A stretch of DNA of 64,000 nucleotides from Asterias amurensis (Eukaryota > Echinodermata > Asteroidea > Forcipulatida > Asteriidae): assembly GCF_032118995.1 (NCBI RefSeq), contig NC_092662.1:2294001-2358000 (forward strand), read 5' to 3'. A program made the translations under genes and the position numbers. The stretch's first letter is position 1. Every line of letters begins with the position of its first letter. This document shows positions 46,401 through 57,100 of the stretch, one piece after another. The notes beneath the pieces are model-generated. The model searched no databases, had not been told where the DNA came from, and saw only the letters and a program-made list of their open reading frames with translations.

Positions 46401-47998
46401 AACATCATTGTGGAGGATACGGCTTGGGGAGGAGGCACACACACAAGATGCCGCACCGTTTATTCATTTTAAGACACTAGACACTATTGGTAATTGTCAA
46501 AGACTTGTCTTCTCATGTGGTGTATCTCAAACATGTGCATGAAATAACAAACCTGTGAAAATTTGAGCTCAATTGGTCGACAAAGTTGCGAGATATAAAG
46601 GAAGGTTAAAACACCCTTGTCACCAAAGTTCTTTCCTTTCAGATGCTTGATTTGAGACCTCAAATCCTAAGTCTGAGGTCTTGAAATCAAATGTGTGGAA
46701 AATTACTTCTTTCTCGAAAACTATGTGACTTCAGAGGGAGCCGTTTCTCACAATGTTTTATACCATCAACCTCTCCCCATTACTCATTACCAAGTAAGGT
46801 TTTATGATAACAATTATTTTGAGTAATCACCAGTAGTGTCCACTGCCTTTAAGAGGGGTACAGTAAACTTGTTCCTCGTTGTGTCCATGTGCACAAAGTC
46901 TAAATAGAAAGCTGTAAAAGTATTTATGCAAATGCCATTGTGCAATTATTTAACATTATATTTTATTTTATTTTAAATAATAGAAATCAAATAGGCTGAT
47001 AGAAAAATATTCTTACTTCTCTTTTGTAAAACATTGCATTTTCTTTTTATATCAATTTGACCTACCAAAATTTAGGAAACAGTTTTTGAAAAAGCAATTG
47101 CTCAGACAATATATCCTAATCTTAAATATTTTTTTTAATTAGTTATTTTTGTTGATTTTGATCTAAAACATGTAGTACTTGATTGTAATTTTATTGGCCC
47201 AAAATAATTCTTCATCAATACATGTAGAAATCAGTCCTATTCTTGAATCTAATTCATTTGTCTTAAATCACTTTGCTGATTTTAGTTCTAAAGTAAATCT
47301 TTTGTTTGAAAAGAATTAGACAACTGTATAGATAATGGAACTTTATGCTACTTCTTTTTTTTTACAAAAGTAATTAAATTATATGTTTTTGAAGAGATAA
47401 AGTGTAGTGTATTTGCCTTGTTGTATTTTACTTTGATCAATTTAATTCATTCATCTGAAGCGAAAGTTGGAAGTTCTACAAAAAAAGGTCAAATCATGGC
47501 TTGTGAGGAGAGTCCCATGGCAATCCACTTGGCCCCAGCAATCCTCTTTCTTTGTGTAATACAAAAGCTAAAAACTTCTTCAAATTCGTTTGTGTTATAC
47601 AAAAGCTAAATCTTATTTCATAAAAACGTCTTCGATTTCGTTTCATATAATTATATAATTAAAACAAAAATTTGTTTTCAGAAAGATAGGCCCCTTTCGA
47701 AACCCCGGCTAAGACTTCTTGGGTCCGTCAGTCAAAACGTGCGCGATTCATTCAGACGGGCAGAGCTCACGCCATATCCGTAGTTTCGAAAATGCTCAAA
47801 ATGTACTATTAGTGTCTGGGTCCAAGTCTTATTTTTATGGACAGCTGTAGAAAGGCATGATAAGATCGAGCTTAGACTGGTTACTTGCACACGTTGCCCA
47901 TCAATGCTAGTTCTTTCAACTTGTGGATAATTTCGTTGTCAAAATTTCACTGTTTTTTACACTCTTGGCAAGCCTTTAACTTGAAGTTGAACGTCATC
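46401..47998 (+). other. ACOT9 3' UTR and ACOT9-NTMT1 intergenic region
   Basis: Besides the MITE at 46468-46852, this is AT-rich DNA with no gene. NTMT1's 5' UTR and promoter presumably lie in the last few hundred bases, which become more GC-rich (about 47690-47800). No TATA box was seen at a sensible place. Confidence 0.4.
46468..46852. mobile_element. TTAA-ended MITE 68 bp after the ACOT9 stop
   Basis: The tips TTTTAAGACACTAGACACTA and GTAGTGTCCACTGCCTTTAA are inverted repeats, with family landmarks between them. Its closeness to the stop codon suggests it forms part of the ACOT9 3' UTR. Confidence 0.7.
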
Positions 47999-49671
47999 AT
48001 GGCCGTTGGGAAGTATGCGATGTCTAAGGCGACATTTTATGACGAGGCGAAGAGTTATTGGGAGCAAATAAGCCCGACTGTGAATGGAATGCTGGGCGGT
48101 TATGGAAGCATTTCCAATATTGACGTGAAAGGGTCCATCAACTTTCTCAAACCAATGTTACTGGTAAATTATATTTATTGTATTTATATTATTCTTCACA
48201 AACCTGCCGATAAATTATGAAATTTTCTGAAGTTCATAAATAGTTAATATGCGGACACTAATTTCGTTGGAACCACCCTCATTCTTATTTTATTTAAGTT
48301 TTTACTTTTAACATGATTAAAGGAACACGTTGCCTTGGATCGGTCGAGTTGGTCTTTGAAAAGCGTTTGTAACCGTTTTTTATAAAATGCATATGGGTAG
48401 AAAGATGTTGTAAAAGTAGAATACAATGATCCACACAAACATGCCTCGAAATTGCGTGGTTTTCCTTTAACCTCGTCGACTAACACGTCGGCCATTTATG
48501 GGGGTCAAAATTTTGACTCCCATAAATGGCCGACCATGTTAGTTCGCACAGTAGAAGGAAAACCATGCAATTTCGAGGCAAACTTGTGTGGATCATTGTA
48601 TTCTACTTTTATAACATCTTTCCAACCATATGCATTTTATAAAAAACGGTTACAAACGCTTTTGTTTTGACCAACTCGTCCGATCCAAGGCAACGTGTTC
48701 CCTTAAGTTAATCATCCAAGTTTTATTTCCCCAATTCAAGATTAAGTTCTTTGGCCTGGTTGTTGTTAACATTCTTTGTTGTTGTTTGTTTATATTTTTC
48801 TATAAACAAATCAACTTCCCCTTCATTGTTGACAATTTGACTTTTGACTTAAGGCTTTAGGTTTGTTTCATTTTTTTTCATAATCATAGGATAAGGATTT
48901 AGTTCCATTTATTTCAATAAAAAGGTCTAATAATATATATAGCATTCTTAATCTTATTTGTATTGAAATCATTGACATGTACATGTACTCTACTCTTCTT
49001 TCTTAGTTCTGAACCTGGAATTCTATCTGCCACATTTCCATTAAATTTCCCGCAGAATCTTTCTTTTTCTTGAGTACACTCACACTTTAGACTAAAGTTT
49101 AGTATTCATTGGCACCTATTTTAATCTAATATGCAGTACATTTTGTTTTATTCAACAGTGTGAATGGAAAGAGCGCGTTGGATCTGAAAGAGCGCTAGAC
49201 TGTGGTGCCGGAATCGGCCGCGTCACCAAACATACTCTCCTGCCCTTATTCCAGACGGTCGATCTCGTCGAACAAGAGCAGAAATTCCTCGACCAAGCCC
49301 CTGCGTTCCTGGACGAAGGAGCATCCAAAATCGGGAAATACATCTGTTGCGGACTTCAAGAGTTTGTTCCTCAAGCCAAACACTACGATGTCATCTGGTG
49401 TCAGTGGGTCTTAGGACATCTCACCGATAAGCATCTTGTCGACTTCTTCAAGAGGTGTAAAGAAGGGCTGAGGGACGGGGGTGTCATCTGCGTCAAAGAG
49501 AACATTTCGAAGGAGGGTTACGTTTACGATGAACAGGACAGTAGTGTAACACGATCATCGAAGGAGCTGACCAAGATTTTCTCAAAAGCGGGACTCACCA
49601 TCTTGAAGGAAGAAACCCAAACAAACTTTCCTCTGGAGATTTATACCGTCAAGATGTTTGCTCTCAGATGA
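47999..49671 (+). CDS. NTMT1: N-terminal Xaa-Pro-Lys N-methyltransferase 1 (NTMT1/NRMT1); two exons
   Basis: SAM-dependent enzyme methylating the alpha-amino group of proteins that expose an X-Pro-Lys N-terminus after Met removal (RCC1, CENP family). Exons 47999-48163 and 49159-49671; 225 aa, human 223. PTVNGMLGGYGSISNID at 26-42 is the family N-terminal signature. LDCGAGIGRV (68-77) is SAM motif I, VIWCQWVLGHLTD (133-145) carries Trp138 and His142, equivalent to substrate-pocket Trp136 and His140. VKEN (167-170) and YDEQDSSV (178-185) supply Asn170, Asp179 and Asp182, equivalent to catalytic/binding Asn168, Asp177, Asp180. All key residues are present, so the enzyme should be active. The start at 47999 (ATCATGG) gives MAVGKYAMSKATFYDEAK. 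It ends MFALR like human SFALR. Likely poly(A) signal at 49970-49975. Confidence 0.97.
48317..48706. mobile_element. Long palindromic (foldback) MITE in the NTMT1 intron
   Basis: TTAAAGGAACACGTTGCCTT at the left is mirrored by GGCAACGTGTTCCCTTAA at the right, and the inversion continues through almost the whole 390 bp (CGGTTACAAACGCTTTT, AATTTCGAGGCA, GGCCATTTATGGG). The centre is near 48508-48516 (GTCAAAATTTTGAC). TTAA at both tips suggests TTAA target use (piggyBac- or Kolobok-type). Open frames on both strands merely reflect the palindrome. Confidence 0.85.
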
Positions 49672-51123
49672 AAAAAAATCACCTCGTCCAGCTGTAGTTG
49701 ATTTCTTATAATGTATTGACAGTTTCAGGAAGTGATAGATTTTGACTTTTTTTGCAAAGTTACAAACCAAAGTCTTCCTTAAAAAGAACATACAAATTCA
49801 TTGTTTTTTAGATGGACATACCACAAAACCTCATCCCTAAGATTATAAATAGTTTTACAGAAAAATCATTGTTTCTTAACCGAAATGAGTTGACAGTTTC
49901 AAGATGTGAGTGTGTTAATTTAATTTGGATATTTACCAACAATGTGTACTGTTGTGACGCCAGTATTGAAATAAAATAATGCTTTTTAGACAAATTAATC
50001 CAAAGTGTTTTTTATTATAAGTTACCGTTTACCCCCTCTTGTGGTCAAATTAATATAAAAAAATCAAGCGCCTACTGTGTGTTTGCTGAAGGTCAGATAT
50101 GTGATGACACAATCAAAAATATTACTGTGCCCAAGTTGTTTAAAAGTGTGCCCATAAATTACAATTAAAAATGCATAGCTTGCTAACTCTGGCTTAACTT
50201 GATATAACATTTTAAAGATCAATAAAGTTTATAAGATGTCGCACAAAAAAAGAGCAGGCCCATCGCATCCCATATTTTCCTTTTTTAAGTCATTGGTTTA
50301 ACTGTCGGCCTTGATGAAATTACTTAACTTGTTTGCACACCATGGAGCGAGCAAGGATAAATATAGTATAGATGACTATATTATTTATAATAAAATGAGT
50401 AGATGGCCTTATAAGGCTATAGCTTTTGATTCAAACCATACTTTTTTTTCAGAGGCATAAACAAGTACAAAAAAATACCACATCCGTATATAGCAAAAAG
50501 AGGAGCAAATAAAGGGAAGGTATCCAGGGTTTATTATTTATAAATATACTATTTCAATATACACATAAACTATTTCAAGCTGATATACACATAAACTATT
50601 TCAAGCTGATGGTTTAGTCCAAACATGGAAACTCTACCTCCATATGGTCCAAAATAGCACCTGGAGGAAACCACATGGATGTGTGGCGTCAATACATTTG
50701 ATTGTTTTTAATATAATTGACAAAATGGGATGATATAACTGTTCTTCCCCAGCATTATTGACCCACACATCATCAGACCGCAATTTTATTTTTAGACCTC
50801 AAGATCAAAACAGGGCTTCCCATCCAGCCATCATACACTAATTATTTTCTCCACTGTCAAACTAAGTTTTATCATCGAGGTAGAAAAATAAAATACACCT
50901 ATATAACAAATACCCTATTGTTTTCCATATAGATACAGAATTCAGCAATGATTGATACATTGACTTTGGTTTGGTTTACAAATGAGTCACTCTTTTAATC
51001 CTTTTTATACAACCTGTCGTAAATAATTATTGCATTATCATGCGCGCGCGCACCAATTAATTACGTGCGTGAATAATTCTTTTACCCAGAATTCCTTTCG
51101 ACAAGTCATATAAAAAAAACAAG
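49672..51123 (+). other. NTMT1 3' UTR and NTMT1-STXBP1 intergenic region
   Basis: AATAAA at 49970-49975 with T-rich sequence after it is the probable NTMT1 poly(A) signal. At 50566-50600 a short direct repeat (CACATAAACTATTTCAAGCT) occurs twice. Just before the STXBP1 ATG there is a GCGCGCGCGC run (about 51043-51053) and CATATAAAA (51107-51115), probably in the promoter or 5' UTR. Confidence 0.4.
49970..49975 (+). terminator. NTMT1: Poly(A) signal of NTMT1
   Basis: AATAAA 299 nt after the stop codon, followed by a T-rich GTGTTTTTTATT stretch about 30 nt on, the usual arrangement. Confidence 0.55.
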
Positions 51124-54100
51124 ATGGCGCTCAAGGCGGTGGTCGGTCAAAGTAAGTTTGCTATGTTTTTGTTGAAATTATGTCTGATAATGAAGAATTT
51201 TATAAAAATAATGACTTGAAAGTGTGGAACTTTATTTCAGCATCACTTGTATCCGATATTTTTGTGGCAAAATGTGAGTGTTGTGGATGAAATTTCATTT
51301 GAAAGCCGTGTGTATTTTTGTTGTTGTAATTTCTTTTTTTGGTGTGTCGTCTCCCCCCGGACCCGCCCACCTCTCACACCCCTCCTCCCCAGCCAAAACA
51401 ACATGAATTTATTAAAGCCGTTCTCTACAAATACAATGGGTATGTGTCCACAACAAAGTCGCTTAAACAAGGTCACCGACTGGTTGAGCAATCCTGCCCT
51501 TTATTTGCAAACTCCATCAAAAAAAAAAAAACCTGATCAAATAAAAAAAGTGCAACATTTTTTAAACAGAGACAGACTCAGAAAAATCAGAGTACTGTCT
51601 AGAAAAAGACTTCCCCCTCCGCCTTTCTGGCCCACAAAGGCTACGCCCAAGTAACTTCAAGAGGTAATTAAAGAAATTTCAAATAGAAAGTCACGTTTTT
51701 ATGCCAATCAATATTTCTTCGGGATATCGCCACCACTTTTTCACTCATTTTTACAGCAAGGGATATATCACTGAGGTAAATTAGGTACTATATTATTTCA
51801 TATCATATCGAATGAAAAAGTGGTGGCGCCATACGCAGGGGTCGAAATTAAGTGTATTTCCATGGTAGTCGGCAGGGCTAGTGACCAATAATTTTTAGTA
51901 GCCCTGATTAGATTTTGGTAGCCCGAAAGACACATGTCTCGCGTCACGGCTCAAACTTTACAATACACCAATAACATAGTTCTTTATTGTTTATGATGAT
52001 GATTTTTGCATTATTTTTCCACTAGCCCGTCGGGCTATCAAACTGGAAAAATCAGTAGCCCGGCTGCAAATCTGGTAGTCCCGGGCTAGCGGGCTAGTGG
52101 CAATTTCGACCCCTGATACGGAAAATTTTCCATTTCTTCCCCCAGTTGTCACACGCACAAATGGATTTTGTAAAATCCTGTCAAATTTTTGTGGAAATTT
52201 AAAAACTGGATATCCAAATTGTTGACTTGCAATACAGTCACATGAAAATGACAGATAAAGCTGGGTGTCTAGATTTAAAACATGGTGTCCAAAAGACACA
52301 CATATTATGGAAAAGAGGGAGGGGATTTGCTGTGCAGCTGTCATATTGGGGGTGTGGGGGTGGGGGAGATTGTAGCAGCTATGGCAGGGGTCGAAATTAA
52401 GTGTATTTCCATGGTAGTCAGCAGGGCTAGTGACCAATAATTTTTAGTAGCCCTGATTAGATTTTGGTAGCCTGAAAGACACATTATGTCTCGCGTCACG
52501 GCTCAAACTTTACAATACACCAATAACATAGTTCTTTATTGTTTGTGATGATGATTTTTGCATTATTTTTCCACTAGCCCGTCGGGCTATCAAACTGGAA
52601 AAATGAGTAGCCCGGCTGTAAATCTGGTAGTCCCGGGCTAGCGGGCTAGTGGCAATTTCGACCCCTGTATGGGCAAGCTAATCTTGAACGTTGAGGGTGT
52701 ATTTTGTTGTGGATGACTATGATGGTGGGCGAGATGACTGGTTTCCATTATTTCAAGGTCTATTTTCTGTAACCAAGATAAGCCAATTTTATACAGTCAG
52801 CTGCACCAACTTGTCTATCAAGAAAACCTAATAGGCCTAACTATCCATGATAATAGACCGATCCATTAAGCTCTGCCCCATTGCATATTGACCAATCACA
52901 ACGCAACAAAGGTCCGACACGAAGGTCCGACATGCGTGCGCGTATGCTTGGCGTGCGCGGCAGAGTTGTGCAGAAAGGCATTGGAGAGCCCCACGTGTTC
53001 TTGCTCACGCGTGCGTTGTGGGCTAAACCTACTGGATCGGTCTATTGTCAATGCCAAAGTACATATTATGGTAGTACAATGTATGCTGTACAAATGTTTT
53101 TTTCTAGTCCCATGGTATTGTTTACCGCTCAATGTGGTTGTGTACCTGGAATAATACATTGAGGTTAAAATATGTTTTTTTAATAGTATTGTTTTTCTTC
53201 TTCTGTCTAGCCTCTAGTGTTTAATTGAATTTATGACAGTTTTGTGCTAATATTTATTTTTGGGGAAGAACAGGGATGTCCATGGAAAACGGATATCAAG
53301 AGATAGTTGAATGAAGAAGAAACATTATTTTGTTGTGCTTTTTAGCTACTATTTGTGCTTTTAAGCAGAACTGTGAAATTGGGTCCTGGAAATACAGCTG
53401 GCCTCAGTGCCCCTGCAGAAGTTTCTGATAAACTTTTAAGATTTTCCTCTGGAAGTGCCCTTTGTAAATTTAAAATGGCCTTGCCCCTCAAAGATGAAAT
53501 CCAAGGCCTTTATATGGTAAAGGAACCTTACAGCAGAATTGGTAATAATAACAAAAATCGTGAAGATCACAGATTTACATAAAACTTACTTGGTCTAATG
53601 ATGATGATGATAGGAAACATCCTTTGAAATATTTCTGTCTGAAATATCATATTTGATTAGAACTAGATTTTACTAATTTCCCATTTGTAGTTTATCGCTC
53701 AGTGAGCGCTTTATTCATTTTTCGTTTTGGCATCGATGCAATGCAAAATGTGTACTCGGGTTGCTACTATTTTCTTGTGACCCAGATGGCCGAACGGTCT
53801 CAAACTTCTACAGGTTTGTCGATGGATTACATATAAAAGTGATTACACTGCCAGCAACTGTTTTGTTATCAAAAAAAAATTCTTGCAATACTATCCTAAC
53901 TAGCCAGCTGAACCACTTTGAGTACATTCTGACTGGTCCTCATGCGTTTTAACTGGTATTTTGCCAGCGGACCATTGTTTTGGAAGATTGAGCGGTACGC
54001 AAAGTGTAATGGGAAATGTAATGTGTGTTTAGTTTGATTGGCAAAGCATCCTCTGCTTTGACTGAACATCAAAGTACACATACTCACATGAGATCCAATT

Positions 54101-57100
54101 TACAAAATTACAATCAACATAAACATGTACAAACATTGTAGCTCTACATTTTGGTTCATATTTATATTTATACATAGTTTTTAAAGGCAGTGGACACTAT
54201 TGGTAATTACTCAAAATATTTATTAGCATAAAACCTTTCTTGGTGACGAGTGATGGGAAGAGGTTGATGGTATAAAACATTGTGAGAAACTGCTCTCTCT
54301 GAAGTGCCATAGTTTTCGAGAACGAAGTAATTTTCCACGAATTTGATTTCGAAACCTCAGGTTTAGAACTTGAGGTCTCGAACTCAACCATCTAAACGCA
54401 CACAACTTCGTGTGACAAGGGTGTTTTTTTCTTTCATTATTATCTCGCAAGTTCGATGACTGACTGAGCTCAAATTTTCACAGGTTTGTTATTTTATGCA
54501 CATGTTGAGATACACCAACTGTGAAGGCTGGTCTTTGACAATTACCAATAGTGTCCACTGCCTTTAACGATTCCTGTAAGTGGCGGCTTTCCGCTGTTGG
54601 ATTTCAATAAAAAAAAATATATAAAAATTTTTAAATTCAAAATGCCACAGCTGTATAATAATACAAACACCGTCCTCACAATCATGGGGAAAAAAAAGAG
54701 GTACGCTGCTTGAATTTGTCCGTGTACAAATATTTTCCCCTTGGGCTTTTGCCTTCTCCCCGTTTGCCTTTATGCACAAACACCTTGTAATAATATTGAC
54801 CCCTCAGTATTTACTCAAGCAGATCAATGCAATTAACATATCATGTACACCGCACAGACGGATGGGAATATTTTACTACTTACTGTATACATGATATGCA
54901 TAATTAGCCTGCTGGCGCTGGAAGGGGTAATGCCTATTCATCGTGTTATAGGGTAGCTGGTAATTGAATTTGGGATCCACTTTGACGTCCAAGTCAGTGG
55001 TTGAAAAACATTAACACCATGATACGTGTATAGAGATCTAATTTGCTGTGTAGATCCGTCTTTGAGAACTTGCCATTTATTCTACGTTTTGTCTGCAGAG
55101 TAAACTGAAATGAATTCCTTAAAAATTGCCACGCAGGGCACAACTGCACAGTTTGTCATCCAACTTGTGCAGGGCTTGTGCAGGACTTGTGCATTTAAAA
55201 AAAAGAAAATATTTTTTTTTTTTTTTTTTTGGGGGGGGGGGCTGGAATCCTCTTAACACCAAAGGACTTTTTTATTTATTTGTGTTATGTTAATTGTTAA
55301 CTTTAACTGTATTTACATGTATGCAATTATTAGCTTCAGTTTATTCCAGCATTCATGTTTTCCAAAAAAATATTAATTATGTATTATTGTTTTTGTGTAT
55401 TGTGTACATGTGTGTACGTAAGATGAATATTACTGTATTCTTAAAAGTCAAACGCACAAATTTAGTCATAACAATTATGGAGTGCTTTGCCACATTGTTA
55501 TTAGGTATATGCAATGTTTAGAAACATGTTTTACATGAGGTTTATGTGTGAGACATGTGCCAACATCATAAAGGTGGAAGACGCCTGGAGTATTCTCCCC
55601 CAATTTTCAAAAGATCAAAGCAAAGATTTCCAAAAGTGATATCAGATTTGTTGAATTTTGTTGTTGTTGATGATTTAAAGACAAACTGTAATCGTATAGG
55701 ACGGTGCTTGTTTTACCTTCTGCAGGGATCCTCACAGAAGTGTTTTCTCCTCTGAAGAAACCAAATGAATGGAAGGTAAGGCAAAGGGTGTGATTCGGGG
55801 GATTCTAACTTGGGGAGATTCCCATTTGGGGAGATTCCCATTTGGGGGGATTCTCATTTTGGATAAAGACCGGGGATAAAATAGTCAATTATAACTTTAA
55901 GTCGGCCCATAGCCAATATCCAGTTTCTTTGGCATTAAGGAACTGAGAATATATCATTACAGGTTACTCCCTAGATCTTGGCGATAGCAATTTTTACTCC
56001 TTCCTGGGTGGAGAGAACCAATAATAAAGAGCCTTGCTCAAGGACACAAGTGTCGCAACTGACCAGGCAAGGATTCAAACCCACAATTTGAAATTACAGA
56101 GCTTGAGTCCACAACCCTAGATGGCTTGGCAAGGCACCCCACAAGTTCATAACTTGATCTCTATTTACATAAGAACAAAAAGTAGAAACAAGAACTCAAT
56201 GATAGGCTCATTTCAGCCTCTGAAAATTTGAAAGGGGACCAGACTCTTCCAGCCTCAATTTGTTTACATTGCTTTAATAGGAAGATTCCACACGATTGTG
56301 CAATGATAATGGTCTAGATCCCTGACTCTTGTTTGTCTTTTTCCCAAAGGTATTGGTTGTAGACCAGCTGAGCATGCGCATATTGTCAGCATGTTGCCGC
56401 ATGAAAGATATGACCAATCAGGGCATCACATGTAAGTAGTAAATGTCATAAAGTCGTGCAGGTTAAACAAACGTTATACATTCTTCACTGGCACTTCTTG
56501 AGGTAGACGACGGTTTCTTTATTAAGCCCCCTTAATCCAATTAAATACAAGAGTGAGTCAGTCCTCTGAAATGAAGTCAATCGGAGAAAACCTTGTTTGG
56601 GAAAACTATAAAGTGCAACAGTTAATTTTGGTTGTAACAACCAAGTTTATGTGCTGAAAATTTTGCATGATTTTTTACTATTGTCTTATAAACTCACAAA
56701 ATAAGTGAGGCCCAAATTTTCACCAGTTTGTTATTTCATGTAAAATTGTCGATCACGCAAAGTCTGAATACTTTCTACAGCTATTTGTTCAGCTCTGAGA
56801 GATTGGGAGGTTATTGCAGAAATTACTGCTCAATAATCTTTTGCTAAGCATTAAACATTTGTATATTGTAAAATGCTATAGTTGGTAACCTTACTCTGGT
56901 TAGCATAATTAATGTTTTGCTTAGCAACTTTTTAAGCTAACAACATTTTGCTTCAGGAGACAATCTTGCCTAAAAAGTTTCTGCTTTTAGTACTTAGTCT
57001 AGAAGTGTAATAATGTTGTGCTTACCAACTTGTTGTGCTTTTAAAAGCAGCTCTGTGAAATTGGACTACATTCGTCCGGTATACAAAGTGACCATAAAAA

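Larger units (their letters stand above)
51152..55725 (+). other. STXBP1 intron 1, repeat-rich
   Basis: 4.6 kb holding nested DNA elements (51722-52131, 52385-52667), a MITE (52852-53046), a TTAA-ended MITE (54181-54567), and fragments of the GTGCCCT repeat (about 53390-53510) and CTAGCCAGCTGAACCACT repeat (about 53900-53975). A T-run (about 55208-55230) followed by a G-run lies near 55240. No coding exon was recognised inside. Confidence 0.6.

Noticed and set aside
48244-48670. Similar ORFs on opposite strands
   Set aside because: They are the two arms of one palindromic MITE read from either side.
51991-52437. 148-codon minus-strand ORF
   Set aside because: It spans parts of two CAGGGGTCGAAATT elements and the spacer between them; not a conserved unit.
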